Assembly (NCBI GenBank): GCA_021324735.1
Contig: JAJPIO010000007.1
Location: 62,001 to 126,000, forward strand
Length of the DNA stretch: 64,000 nt
Direction of reading: 5' to 3'
From: Bacteroidota bacterium
GTDB lineage: Bacteria; Bacteroidota; Ignavibacteria; Palsa-1295
This document shows positions 24,837 to 33,348 of this stretch, one piece after another. Position 1 is the first letter of the stretch. Each line of letters begins with the position of its first letter. The notes beneath the pieces are model-generated. The model worked only from the letters and a program-made list of their open reading frames with translations. It had not been told where the DNA came from and made no database searches. The position numbers were made by a program, and so were the translations under genes.

Positions 24837-25588
24837 CATCCGCCATCAACCGCGAGAATGTGACCATTCATATAATCGGAAGCCGGTGAAGATAAATAAA
24901 GAACAGCACCCGCAATGTCTTCCGGTTCGCCCCAGCGGCCGGCCGGTATACGAGAAAGTATTTGCTTACTTCGGTCATTATCGGCTCTCAATGCCGCAGT
25001 TGCGTTTGTTCGAATATACCCCGGCGCGATGGCATTGACGTTGATGTTATATTTAGCCCACTCGTTTGCAAGCGCTTTCGTAAGCTGCGCGACGCCACCT
25101 TTGGCGGCAGCATAGGCCGCAATGTTCAGCCCACCCTGAAAGGAAAGAAGCGATGCAACATTGACGATCTTTCCGCTTCCTTGTTCGATCATTACTTTAC
25201 CGGCCGCCTGCGCCCAACTAAAAACGGCGTTCAGGTCAGTATCTATCACATCGTACCAATCGTGTGCAGAGTAATCGATCGCTGCTGCACGCCGGATTAT
25301 TCCGGCATTGTTGATCAGAATATCGAGGCCGCCGAAGCGATCTATCGAGGACGTTATTGCACTGATGGCGCTCTGTGGTTCTTTAACATCAAGGGTCAGC
25401 AGCAATGATCTTTTTTCTCCGATCTTGCTTTGAACCTCCTGTAACGCCTGCGTATCCCTTCCCACTAACACCACATTGGCGCCCGCCGCTGAGAGTGCTT
25501 CTGCCGATGCCCTCCCCAACCCACGCGATGCGCCAGTAATAATGGCAGTTTTTCCCTCCAGCGAAAAGAGGCTTTCAAGATAAGACAT
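24824..25588 (-). CDS. kduD: 2-deoxy-D-gluconate 3-dehydrogenase (KduD-type SDR)
   Basis: 254 residues of a classical short-chain dehydrogenase. The NAD-binding motif is TGASRGLG; NNAG follows at about residue 90; the catalytic Ser is in NVASLLSFQGG and the Tyr-Lys pair in YAAAKGG. NAGIIRRAAA, PGYIRTNATAALRAD and IPAGRWGEPEDIAG followed by DGGWLAY at the end are characteristic of KduD, which reduces 2,5-diketo-3-deoxygluconate to 2-keto-3-deoxygluconate. It is the first gene of the leftward operon kduD-kduI-4HB-rraA-eda-GH105-VOC. A TATTTTTG promoter box lies four bases before the ATG. Confidence 0.92.
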   Translation of the reverse strand: MSYLESLFSLEGKTAIITGASRGLGRASAEALSAAGANVVLVGRDTQALQEVQSKIGEKRSLLLTLDVKEPQSAISAITSSIDRFGGLDILINNAGIIRRAAAIDYSAHDWYDVIDTDLNAVFSWAQAAGKVMIEQGSGKIVNVASLLSFQGGLNIAAYAAAKGGVAQLTKALANEWAKYNINVNAIAPGYIRTNATAALRADNDRSKQILSRIPAGRWGEPEDIAGAVLYLSSPASDYMNGHILAVDGGWLAY

Positions 25589-25592
25589 GATT

Positions 25593-25600
25593 CAAAAATA
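25593..25600 (-). promoter_or_regulatory. Candidate -7 box (TATTTTTG) of the uronate operon
   Basis: On the minus strand TATTTTTG matches TAnnTTTG exactly and ends four bases before the kduD ATG, implying a leaderless or nearly leaderless transcript. No good -33 element is seen. It has the same geometry as the box before the ThDP enzyme at 2622. Confidence 0.35.
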
Positions 25601-25687
25601 CAAAGGCTAAACGAGACCGCATTTGTTTTCGATAAGGAATTTTCAACTCTAACCAACCAGTTGCCGGAAATAACCTAACGGGCATCT

Positions 25688-26173
25688 ATGCAAATTCGCC
25701 GGACAACTGCCTCTGATCTCGATTTCCTTCTTCAAATGCTGCTCGAAGCAGCATTTCATCCTATGGCGGCTCGACCAGATAGTAAGGACGCTCGTAATGA
25801 CCCAAGGCTCTCGCAGTGGATCGCTGGTTTCGGCGAAAGGAAGGGTGATATCGGACTCATTGCCAATAATGGCAATGAGTCGATCGGTGCAGCATGGTGC
25901 AGGCTGTTTAGTCCGACAAAGATCATTGGGAATGTTGGATATTGCGGTCCCGATATTCCGTGTCTTGCGATCGCTGTCGACCCTAAGTACCGTGCACAAG
26001 GAATCGGTACACAACTACTCGAAACACTTTATCGTGAGGTAAAGGCTAACAATTTTGCAGCCTTAAGTCTTGCAGTTGGAGAAACAAACCCTGCTATGAG
26101 CTTATATAAGCGGCTCGGTTATCGGGAGGTAAACCGTACCGGTACCACACTAACAATGCTGAAAAGCAGTTAG
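25688..26173 (+). CDS. GNAT-family N-acetyltransferase
   Basis: 161 residues. The N-terminal IRRTTASDLDFLLQML is typical of GNAT proteins. Motif A is LAIAVDPKYRAQGIGTQLLETLY, with the R-x-x-G-x-G acetyl-CoA pyrophosphate loop, and motif B is NPAMSLYKRLGYREV. Such enzymes acetylate amines on small molecules or proteins; the acceptor is not predictable. The gene is divergent from the uronate operon and stands alone. Confidence 0.88.
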   Translation: MQIRRTTASDLDFLLQMLLEAAFHPMAARPDSKDARNDPRLSQWIAGFGERKGDIGLIANNGNESIGAAWCRLFSPTKIIGNVGYCGPDIPCLAIAVDPKYRAQGIGTQLLETLYREVKANNFAALSLAVGETNPAMSLYKRLGYREVNRTGTTLTMLKSS

Positions 26174-26200
26174 TCCGTTCTAGCTTTAATGTTTACGTAA

Positions 26201-26392
26201 TTAGACCGTAACTTTTACGCCTTCGATAGGCCATAGCGCCAATGCTTGCTCTGCGCTTGCCTTTTGAACGGAGCTTCCTTCACGCATGACGATCTCGAAT
26301 GCTGCGCGGCGTTCATCGTGATTGAAAAATGTCGGATGTGCAAGCCGGTTGAGAGCTTCCCGGGTATCGATAGTAATCTTAGTAGTCTTCAT
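26201..26392 (-). CDS. Small hypothetical protein
   Basis: 63 residues (MKTTKITIDTREALNRLAHP and onward). It looks like a compact folded mini-protein with mixed strand and helix and no signal peptide. No family was recognised. There is no clear ribosome site. It is convergent with the GNAT gene with a 27-bp gap. Sequence composition is protein-like (balanced charge, no long hydrophobic runs), which is the main support. Confidence 0.45.
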   Translation of the reverse strand: MKTTKITIDTREALNRLAHPTFFNHDERRAAFEIVMREGSSVQKASAEQALALWPIEGVKVTV

Positions 26393-26420
26393 GCGTCAGT
26401 AATAGTATAATCAGAACGTA

Positions 26421-26452
26421 ACTACAAGTCTCCTAAAAGTCGCCTAATGAGA
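26421..26452. repeat. Tandem 11-bp repeat in a short intergenic region
   Basis: Within this stretch AAGTCTCCTAA is followed directly by AAGTCGCCTAA. The rest of the 170 bp between the two small leftward genes shows no gene. Confidence 0.5.
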
Positions 26453-26565
26453 AAGAACAGTCGGTTCTGATGCGCGGGAACAGCAGGAGTGCAAGAATAG
26501 TCACTAAAAAAGAGAACACTCTGTCATGAATGGCAGATCTCCCTAATTCATCTGTTTTCAGCACT

Positions 26566-27330
26566 TTACGACTCCGCTTCTGGCATTTCGGACAAGCTTT
26601 CCTTGATAAGATCGAGCGCTTCTTCAACGTCTACCTCTTTATTCTCGAGTTCGAACGATCGAATCGAAAAGACCGGTTGGACTGCATTGATGATCGCCTC
26701 TGCCTTCTTGGGGTCGCCCTGAGATAACTTCGGGAGGTTTCCGAGTACATCTTCCCCATAGCGATATTCTGTGTGCTCTTCGATAATAGACGTACGCCCA
26801 CTTCGAATATCTTTCTTCGTTGCTGCTGGCACATTCTCGCTTTTGAGCAAAACTTTCTTTAGCTCATCGATGAGCGAATCCATTTTCTCTTCTGGAATAT
26901 CATGGACGAGCTTCGGATTAAATTCAAAATGCTTGATCTCTTCAATATCGATATCGACGTCATATTTTTCTTTTAAATCCATGATCTTGCTGGCGCGATC
27001 CTCATCGATAATAGCGTATTTTTTCATCGGCACAATGAGCGCTTTGGCATCCTCCGTTGTAACGGTAAATGAATTTGGCTCGCGGCCACCCTGGACGACA
27101 TCGCGCAACCACTCAGGGATAACGCTCGAAAACATTGCACGCCGTGCATGGCTGGTGATCGTGCCGAGCACGCGATTCAGTGCATTGAGTGCCCCCAGCA
27201 CTTTGAGTGCGCTCGCGGCAACTCGTTGTTTGGTACCAGTAAGCGTATAGACCTTCTTACGCTTCGGCTTCGGACTCTTGCTCGCCGATTCTTTGACGGC
27301 TTCCGAAATAATATCTTTCATCTTTGCCAT
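26566..27330 (-). CDS. Hypothetical cytosolic protein
   Basis: 254 residues, charged and without signal peptide. The N-terminus is basic (SPKPKRKKVYTLTG), then a helical stretch with small residues (about 40-65), then a Lys/Glu-rich region with several predicted helices (EEKMDSLIDELKKVLLK). The C-terminus is acidic (DLIKESLSEMPEAES). No named domain or catalytic motif was recognised. The ATG at 27330 has another Met three codons later. It is flanked by gaps of about 170 and 290 bp and appears to be transcribed alone. Confidence 0.7.
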   Translation of the reverse strand: MAKMKDIISEAVKESASKSPKPKRKKVYTLTGTKQRVAASALKVLGALNALNRVLGTITSHARRAMFSSVIPEWLRDVVQGGREPNSFTVTTEDAKALIVPMKKYAIIDEDRASKIMDLKEKYDVDIDIEEIKHFEFNPKLVHDIPEEKMDSLIDELKKVLLKSENVPAATKKDIRSGRTSIIEEHTEYRYGEDVLGNLPKLSQGDPKKAEAIINAVQPVFSIRSFELENKEVDVEEALDLIKESLSEMPEAES

Positions 27331-27510
27331 AATACCTGCAAAGTGCGAAACTCATGCCCCGTCGTGTACCACAATTCCCCACTTTAGTCTTCCTCGCGGT
27401 GAAAAATCCGCAATGAATGCCCGTGGGACACGCAAGGAGGTTTTATTTCATCGATCATTCACATCACAGCCGGACTCGGGCATTTTCTCCTGTTAATCCC
27501 GTTTAAGATA

Positions 27511-27526
27511 CCAGTTAATAAACTGG
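27511..27526. repeat. Small palindrome upstream of recJ
   Basis: CCAGTT-AATA-AACTGG, a perfect 6-bp inverted repeat in the 290-bp gap before recJ. Nothing else with structure was found in this gap. It may be an operator half-site pair, or chance. Confidence 0.3.
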
Positions 27527-27620
27527 ATCTATCCACATCGGAGGCTTTCCAGGGGATGGATCGTGGGGACGTGGGTCCGTCGGTTCACTTCCTTGATAGC
27601 CTTCAGTAAAAGGTTTACTT

Positions 27621-29540
27621 GTGCGTTACCGCTGGCGCTTGCCGGCCTCGATCGCGGAAAACAACGCGACAGGCCCCGGAGAGCTCGACCAAGAGTATGC
27701 ACGCGAATTAGTTCGATCGATTAATGTACCGGAGAGCATTGCTCGAATCCTCGTAGCACGTGGCGTGCGGACCTTCGATGAAGCGCGGGACTTTTTCCGA
27801 CCTTCTCTCGAACGACTGCACGATCCTTTTTTGATGGACGACATGGCACGCGCTGTTGCGCGGGTCAAACGGGCCATTGAAGAAGGCGAGCGCATTACCG
27901 TTTATGGTGATTACGATGTCGATGGTACGACGAGCACCGCTATGCTCGCGCTTTTTTTCGAATCGATCGGTGTTCGCGTTGCGTGCCATATTCCTGACCG
28001 CTTTACGGAAGGCTACGGCCTTTCGGTCGCTGGGCTTGACCGCTGCTTTTCATCGAGCGACGGTCCGCCGAGCCTTATCCTAACGATCGATTGCGGTATC
28101 ACGGCTGTCGACGCTGTTGCGTACGCACAGTCTCGCGGTGCCGATGTTATCATCTGCGACCATCATGAACCGGCGCGTACCGGCGACGAAATCCAGCTAC
28201 CCTCTGCCTATGCGATCTTAAATCCGATCAAAGGCCACTGCAATTACCCGTACAAACATTTGTGTGGATGTGGCGTCGGGTTCAAGCTGATCCAGGCGCT
28301 TTCGCAGGAATTCGGTTTTAACGATCGAGCCTATGAATTCCTCGATTTTGTAGCGCTCGCCAGTTCTGCCGATATCGTCTCACTGCATGGTGAGAATCGC
28401 ATCCTTACGGCGTTCGGGCTCAAGCAGATCAATGAAAATCCGCGGCCCGGCATTCGCGCACTTATCCGTGCGGCCCAACTTCGCTCGGGAAAGATCGGCA
28501 CCAGTCAAGTCGTCTTCGGGCTCGCCCCTCGCATCAATGCGGCGGGACGCTTAGGGGATGGCGGGCGAGCGGTGAAATTGCTTATGTCCAAAACGGATGA
28601 CGAAGCACATCATCATGCTGCAGAATTAGAATTCGAGAATTCGAACCGCCGACGCATCGACGAAGAAGCATTTTTCGAAGCGTGCGCCGCGGTCGATGGA
28701 ATGCTCGAGCGTTCGCGCGATCGCATTATTGTTCTGCATAATCCCGGTTGGCATGCCGGCGTAATTGGTATCGTCGCATCACGTTTAGTCGAACGCTACC
28801 ACCTTCCGGTGGTGCTGCTTACGACGATCGATGGCGTTGCTAAAGGCAGCGCTCGCTCGATCATTGGCTTCGATATTCACTCCGCCATTAAACGGTGCGA
28901 GGATAAAGTCGTGACCTTTGGCGGGCATAAGTACGCAGCCGGTGTTTCGATCGCTGTGGACCGTGTTTCGGAATTTCGAACGGCGATCAATGCGGTCGCG
29001 GGCGAACTCATCACCGATGAAATGCTCGAACCCGAACTTCACATCGATGCGTCGATCACGCTCGACGAACTGAACCCCAAGTTCTTTGCCATCACAAGAC
29101 AGTTTGCTCCGTTCGGTCCCGATAACATGCGCCCGATCTTCCATGCAAAGGGACTGGAAATCGTTGGCTATCCAAAGATCGTCGGCAAAGCGACGCCACA
29201 TCTGAAATTCCAGGTTCGGCCATCGGCAGAATTTAAGGCAGTCGTTATTGAAAATGCTGCACCGGTTTTATCTAATAGCACCAACGGGCATTCCACATTA
29301 GACTTATCTCTAAAACCACAGACGCCAACTCCATCCCGAGCGCTTTCACCGAATCTTATTCCGTTCACATTAGGCGGTGCCCCGATCGATGCTATCGGTT
29401 TCGGACTCGGCGAGCGCATCGAAGAGTTGAAAGGCCCGGACGGCAAAGGCCGTAAGGATATTGAACTCGTTTTCTTCCTCGAAGAGAACGAATACCTCGG
29501 CCGTGTGACGCCGCAATTGGTTGTCAAGGACTTTCGCTGA
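27621..29540 (+). CDS. recJ: Single-stranded-DNA-specific exonuclease RecJ
   Basis: 639 residues, a 5'-3' ssDNA exonuclease of recombination and repair. DHH-family motifs are visible: VYGDYDVDGTTST (motif I, about 93), LTIDCGITAVDA (motif II), VIICDHHEP (motif III, the DHH) and VALASSADIVSL (motif IV). The DHHA1 domain has GWHAGVIGIVASRLVERY and GGHKYAAG. The C-terminal OB-like domain has PFGPDNMRPIF. It starts with GTG at 27621, fitting the homologous N-terminus. A glycine/threonine-rich linker near residue 545 (ENAAPVLSNSTNG and onward) is longer than usual. It is likely the first gene of a recJ-yebC-hypothetical-mtgA run. Confidence 0.95.
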   Translation: MRYRWRLPASIAENNATGPGELDQEYARELVRSINVPESIARILVARGVRTFDEARDFFRPSLERLHDPFLMDDMARAVARVKRAIEEGERITVYGDYDVDGTTSTAMLALFFESIGVRVACHIPDRFTEGYGLSVAGLDRCFSSSDGPPSLILTIDCGITAVDAVAYAQSRGADVIICDHHEPARTGDEIQLPSAYAILNPIKGHCNYPYKHLCGCGVGFKLIQALSQEFGFNDRAYEFLDFVALASSADIVSLHGENRILTAFGLKQINENPRPGIRALIRAAQLRSGKIGTSQVVFGLAPRINAAGRLGDGGRAVKLLMSKTDDEAHHHAAELEFENSNRRRIDEEAFFEACAAVDGMLERSRDRIIVLHNPGWHAGVIGIVASRLVERYHLPVVLLTTIDGVAKGSARSIIGFDIHSAIKRCEDKVVTFGGHKYAAGVSIAVDRVSEFRTAINAVAGELITDEMLEPELHIDASITLDELNPKFFAITRQFAPFGPDNMRPIFHAKGLEIVGYPKIVGKATPHLKFQVRPSAEFKAVVIENAAPVLSNSTNGHSTLDLSLKPQTPTPSRALSPNLIPFTLGGAPIDAIGFGLGERIEELKGPDGKGRKDIELVFFLEENEYLGRVTPQLVVKDFR

Positions 29541-29608
29541 TCCTCAAAAACGGGAGACTTTCGCCCCCTTTTTGAGTTTATGGCTGACCCTAAAATCATT
29601 CGAATTCG

Positions 29609-30355
29609 GTGAGCGGACACAGTAAATGGGCGCAGATCAAGCGTAAGAAGGCAGTTACCGATCGTAACCGCGGCCGGCTGTTCACACGTCTTATTCGCGA
29701 GATCCAGATCGCGGCTCGCGTAGGCGGCGGCGATCCCGATGGTAATCCACGGCTTCGCTTCGCTATCGAGCAGGCACGCAAGAACTCGATGCCTGCCGAC
29801 AACATTAAGCGGGCGATCGCCCGAGGTGCTGGTGGCGAAGGCGCGGAAGCGCTCGTCGAGGGAGCTTACGAAATTTACGGTCCTGCGGGCGTTGCGATCA
29901 TTGTGGAAACTGCCACCGATAACAAAAACCGAACGGTTGGGGAAATTCGTCATATACTCGGCAAGTATGGTGGCAACCTGGCGGAGTCCGGCGCCGTGAG
30001 TTGGATGTTTACGAAGTCCGGCTCTATTACCGTACCGCGTACCGCCATCGATGAAGATAAGCTGCTCGAACTGGCGCTCGATGCCGGCGCGGAAGATCTT
30101 AAGACCGAGGACCCTGAGTATTTCGAAGTTCGAACGGCACCCGAGGATTTCGAGCGTGTTCGTGATGCGTTATCCTCGGCAAAGATTTCAATTGAAGAGG
30201 CAAAGATCGGAATGATACCGGCCAATCTTGTTGCAGTGACCGGAGTTGATGCCTCGAAACTAATAAAGCTCATCGAAGCACTCGAAGAAAACGATGACGT
30301 TCAGAACGTTTATTCGAACGCTGACATCGATGAAGCAGCATTGATCGAATCCTGA
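29609..30355 (+). CDS. yebC: YebC/PmpR-family regulator (TACO1-like)
   Basis: 248 residues starting at GTG 29609 with the invariant MSGHSKWAQIKRKK. Family blocks follow: GGDPDGNPRLRFAIEQARKNSMPADNIKRAI, YEIYGPAGVAIIVE and NKNRTVGEIRHIL. YebC proteins act as transcriptional regulators in some bacteria, and recent work ties them to relieving ribosome stalling on proline-rich stretches, as in the mitochondrial TACO1 homolog. Position 69 bp after recJ suggests co-transcription. Confidence 0.95.
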   Translation: MSGHSKWAQIKRKKAVTDRNRGRLFTRLIREIQIAARVGGGDPDGNPRLRFAIEQARKNSMPADNIKRAIARGAGGEGAEALVEGAYEIYGPAGVAIIVETATDNKNRTVGEIRHILGKYGGNLAESGAVSWMFTKSGSITVPRTAIDEDKLLELALDAGAEDLKTEDPEYFEVRTAPEDFERVRDALSSAKISIEEAKIGMIPANLVAVTGVDASKLIKLIEALEENDDVQNVYSNADIDEAALIES

Positions 30356-30414
30356 GTTGCGATGCCATAGTGCTCTGTCACGATGGCTTAGTACCGACAT
30401 TTTTTGGTTGCGAT

Positions 30415-30918
30415 ATGATTCGACTATTTCTGTCGAAAACAAGTCTTGTTGCCTTCCTGGCCCTAATGCTGCACACTCCATCCGGGGTCGAAAAGCCGTT
30501 TATGGGACTGCAGCTTGGAATGCCCGCCCGCGAAGCGCTGAAGCTCACTGGCCGAGCACCTGATGTCCTCACGCAAGTCCGTGTTCGCGATGGCAAACGA
30601 ATTATCACTGATACCGTACCGCTCACCTTCTGTAAACTTCCGATGCGCCGCTCGCTTGGCTTCGATTCACTCGGTACTCTTACAGCCATCGGCATCACCT
30701 ACAAGACCACGCCCGACAAGATCAAGAGCGCTCGCGATTGTGCTTTCCAGTGGCTTACCAGTATGTTCGGATCTTCCGACGAAGAGCAAATTCACGATAA
30801 CACCAAACAGGAGATCTGGCATCTTGGCGCGGCGCAGCTCACCATGGAAGCGAAGGGCTACAACGAAAATGATTATTTCGTGTTGATCTACTACTACAAG
30901 CCCAACGAACGGCCATAA
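30415..30918 (+). CDS. Hypothetical exported protein
   Basis: 167 residues from the ATG at 30415, preferred over 30370 because it begins the signal peptide (MIRLFLSKTS, hydrophobic, ending HTPSG). The mature part starts with KPFMGLQLGMPAREALKLTG, a pattern seen in small periplasmic SmpA/BamE-like or DUF proteins where a 'GxxxGMs..ev...LG' stretch folds as alpha-alpha-beta. The remainder is beta-rich. It ends two bases before the mtgA start and is probably co-translated with it. Confidence 0.72.
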   Translation: MIRLFLSKTSLVAFLALMLHTPSGVEKPFMGLQLGMPAREALKLTGRAPDVLTQVRVRDGKRIITDTVPLTFCKLPMRRSLGFDSLGTLTAIGITYKTTPDKIKSARDCAFQWLTSMFGSSDEEQIHDNTKQEIWHLGAAQLTMEAKGYNENDYFVLIYYYKPNERP

Positions 30919-30920
30919 CA

Positions 30921-31730
30921 GTGGTGAACGGAGAATGGAGAGTGGAAAATGATTCAGCGGTTGCTGAAACCACTGCTCTGCCTTTAACTGAATTTCCTGC
31001 CGACCATACTACGCTCTCCGGTTCAACGCCTCGTCGCTGGACGAAATGGTTATGGCGAGCTTTGGTCATCGTCTGCACGGTTCCGATCCTTCAGGTAGGC
31101 ATTCTGCGCTTTGTCAATCCGCCGGTTACGACCATGATGGTTTTTCGCATGTTCGACCATCTCTTTGCCGGGGAGCGGATCACATGGTCCCACGAGAACC
31201 TCTCGAAAAACGAGATCTCGCCATACTTACTTTCTGCGATCGTTGCCGGTGAGGACCAGCGCTTTTTCCTGCATCACGGCTTCGATGAGGTCGAAATACA
31301 AAAGGCTATCGAGGCACATAATCGGCACCCGAAGCGGCCCATGAGAGGCGCCAGCACGATCTCCCAACAAGTTGCGAAAAATCTTTTCCTTCCTCCATGG
31401 CATAGTTTCATTCGCAAAGGGGTCGAGGCATACTATACAGTGCTTATCGAATTTCTTTGGCCCAAGGAGCGCATTCTGCAGATGTACGCCAACATCGCGG
31501 AGTTTGCGCCGAACGTTTACGGTGCGGAAGCGGGCGCGCAATTTCATTTCAAGCGTCATGGCGGACAACTCACTGCATCACAGGCAGCGCAAATGGCCGC
31601 GGTACTTCCGAATCCTATTCGGTGGAGCGCTTCGCATCCCTCTCCATACATTCAGCGCCGGGCCACTCGTATTCTTCGTCAGATGCGGGGCATGCCAACC
31701 GATGAGGACGAAGACGGTGAACCCGATTGA
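30921..31730 (+). CDS. mtgA: Monofunctional peptidoglycan glycosyltransferase
   Basis: 269 residues with a GT51 domain. A TM anchor lies at about residues 45-65. EDQRFFLHHGFD holds the catalytic Glu (motif EDxxFxxHxGxD). GASTISQQVAKNLFL is motif 2, EAYYTVLIEFLWPKERILQMYANIAEF covers motifs 3 and 4, and GAEAGAQFHF is motif 5. It polymerises lipid II at the inner membrane, without a transpeptidase domain. The annotated start is GTG at 30921. The first about 12 residues come from a heptad repeat array (30924-30951), so the family part and the TM segment begin later. Confidence 0.93.
   Translation: MVNGEWRVENDSAVAETTALPLTEFPADHTTLSGSTPRRWTKWLWRALVIVCTVPILQVGILRFVNPPVTTMMVFRMFDHLFAGERITWSHENLSKNEISPYLLSAIVAGEDQRFFLHHGFDEVEIQKAIEAHNRHPKRPMRGASTISQQVAKNLFLPPWHSFIRKGVEAYYTVLIEFLWPKERILQMYANIAEFAPNVYGAEAGAQFHFKRHGGQLTASQAAQMAAVLPNPIRWSASHPSPYIQRRATRILRQMRGMPTDEDEDGEPD
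30924..30951. repeat. Heptad array encoding the MtgA N-terminus (unpaired)
   Basis: Four 7-mers in phase (GTGAACG, GAGAATG and two alike), of the purine-rich left type. No complementary right-type array was found within about 1 kb. Confidence 0.75.
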
Positions 31731-31809
31731 CAACCGCGTTAAAATAGGGCTTGCGGAAGTCGATGCCGATCATTTATAGTGAAGTGTATATTCTGAGTTC
31801 ATAATTGTA

Positions 31810-31897
31810 TTTTATGGGAAAGAAGATAGCCTATTTAAGAGACAGAAAAATCCGCAAATAAAAGAACATATAATTTGATATTTTAGTTCCCATAAAA
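31810..31897. repeat. AT-rich intergenic inverted repeat
   Basis: TTTTATGGGAA (31810-31820) and TTCCCATAAAA (31887-31897) form 11-bp arms around a 66-bp AT-rich spacer, in the 240-bp gap between mtgA and the YdeI-family gene. This gap is clearly AT-richer than its surroundings and contains no gene. Confidence 0.6.
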
Positions 31898-31972
31898 CAA
31901 TAAATAATCGTCAAACTTTATAGTTTTTTGAGTGAAATTCCACTAAATTGGATGTTGTAAGCAGACATCACC

Positions 31973-32596
31973 ATGTCAGTATATAATTCAAAGGTCGATA
32001 AAATTTTTAGCGCGCTGAAGACGTGGCGGAGTGAGATGGAGAAGTTGAGAGAGATCGTGCTCGACTGCGGCCTCAAGGAAGAGCTTAAATGGGGCCAGCC
32101 ATGCTACACGTATAACGGCCGCAATATTGTGGTCATACACGGATTCAAAGAGTACAGTGCGCTGCTCTTTTTTAAAGGTGCTTTGATGAGCGATCCGAAT
32201 GGCATTCTCATTCAGCAAACGAAGAATGTGCAGGCTGGCCGACAGATCCGCTTTAACAGTCTTCGCGAGATTGTGAAGATGGAGCGCATACTTAAATCGT
32301 ATATCCATGAAGCGGTCGAGGTCGAAAAAGCAGGACTTAAAGTCGCCTTAAAGAAGACATCCGACTACGAGATCCCGGAAGAATTTCAAAAACAATTAGA
32401 TGCGAAGCCCGCCCTCAAGGACGCCTTCTACAAACTTACTCCTGGTCGCCAGCGAGGCTACATCTTTTTTTTCTCACAGCCGAAGCTATCCAAAACACGG
32501 GAGGCACGCGTTGAAAAATACACCCAGCAGATACTCGATGGCAAAGGATTGAACGACGATTATGTTCAAGAGAACAAGAAGCGCTCAAAGCGGTAA
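31973..32596 (+). CDS. YdeI/OmpD-associated family protein (DUF1801-like)
   Basis: 207 residues. Residues 1-125 have the DUF1801 alpha/beta fold (LREIVLDCGLKEELKWGQPCYTY, then NIVVIHGFKEYSALLFFKGAL). A C-terminal YdeI extension contains IPEEFQKQLDAKPALKDAFYKLTPGRQRGYIFFFSQPK, in which TPGRQRGY is the family signature. Function is not established. The family is widespread in Bacteroidota and other bacteria. The gene ends 14 bases before the convergent sigma factor gene. Confidence 0.87.
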   Translation: MSVYNSKVDKIFSALKTWRSEMEKLREIVLDCGLKEELKWGQPCYTYNGRNIVVIHGFKEYSALLFFKGALMSDPNGILIQQTKNVQAGRQIRFNSLREIVKMERILKSYIHEAVEVEKAGLKVALKKTSDYEIPEEFQKQLDAKPALKDAFYKLTPGRQRGYIFFFSQPKLSKTREARVEKYTQQILDGKGLNDDYVQENKKRSKR

Positions 32597-32610
32597 TCTC
32601 TCCGGAGAGT

Positions 32611-33279
32611 CTATATTGTCTCGCTGATCGCAACGAGCACTCGGTGGACGATGGCATCGCAACGGTGATTGCCAAACTCATAGATGGGCGACGCTCCGGC
32701 AACTTTGCGGAGATGTGCCTGCAGCAATTTTCGCGCACGGTGAATGCGTACTTTCACATTCGCTTCTGTAATATCGAGGCTTGCAGCAATATCACGCACG
32801 CTCAGTTCTTCTATCTCGCGCATTACATACACGATACGGTAGTCTTCTGGCAATGCATCGATCGCGCGCTCGAGTAACTGCCGCGTCTCCTCCCGAATAA
32901 GATCGTACTCCGGGTTTTGCGAGGGATCGGCTTGCTCTTCGTGTGACCTCGATTCAAATCCCTCTAACTCACCATATTCCGTAATGGCAGGACGCTTTTT
33001 GCGAAGGAACATCAGGCATTGGTTGATGACGATCCGCGTAAGCCATGTGGAAAGCGAGCTATCTCCTCGAAATTGTGGTAGCTTCAGGTAAGCCTGAATG
33101 TAGGATTGCTGCAGGAGGTCATCGCAGTCTGCGTCCTGTATTCCCATACCACGCGCGATCCGATAAAGCCGCTGATTATAGCGCTTCATCACTACCGCAA
33201 AGAGCGCTGCTTCTCCCTGGGCAATCCGCGCGGCTAATTCTCGATCGTTTGGCAATGGCTCATTCTCCCGCCTCGTCAT
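32611..33279 (-). CDS. ECF-type RNA polymerase sigma factor
   Basis: 222 residues from the ATG at 33279, preceded by AAAGG at reasonable spacing; a longer start at 33306 is possible but would overlap upstream sequence. Sigma region 2 is LYRIARGMGIQDADCDDLLQQSYIQAYLKL through FRGDSSLSTWLTRIVINQC. Region 4 is IDALPEDYRIVYVMREIEELSVRDIAASLDITEANVKVRIHRARKLL, a helix-turn-helix. A C-terminal tail (YEFGNHRCDAIVHRVL) with one Cys and one His is seen in some ECF groups. No anti-sigma gene is adjacent. The divergent membrane-protein operon is the likely local target. Confidence 0.92.
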   Translation of the reverse strand: MTRRENEPLPNDRELAARIAQGEAALFAVVMKRYNQRLYRIARGMGIQDADCDDLLQQSYIQAYLKLPQFRGDSSLSTWLTRIVINQCLMFLRKKRPAITEYGELEGFESRSHEEQADPSQNPEYDLIREETRQLLERAIDALPEDYRIVYVMREIEELSVRDIAASLDITEANVKVRIHRARKLLQAHLRKVAGASPIYEFGNHRCDAIVHRVLVAISETI

Positions 33280-33281
33280 AC

Positions 33282-33325
33282 TGTAACCTTTTCTCATTAG
33301 ATGCATCCAATGCTCGTTGGTTACA
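33282..33325. promoter_or_regulatory. Inverted repeat between sigma factor and membrane genes
   Basis: TGTAACC (33282-33288) and GGTTACA (33319-33325) lie in the short space between the divergent starts at 33279 and 33349. GTAAC-type hexamers occur in many ECF -35 elements, so these could be divergent, autoregulated promoters. Speculative. Confidence 0.3.
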
Positions 33326-33348
33326 ACATTTTATCAACGGGACAAACT

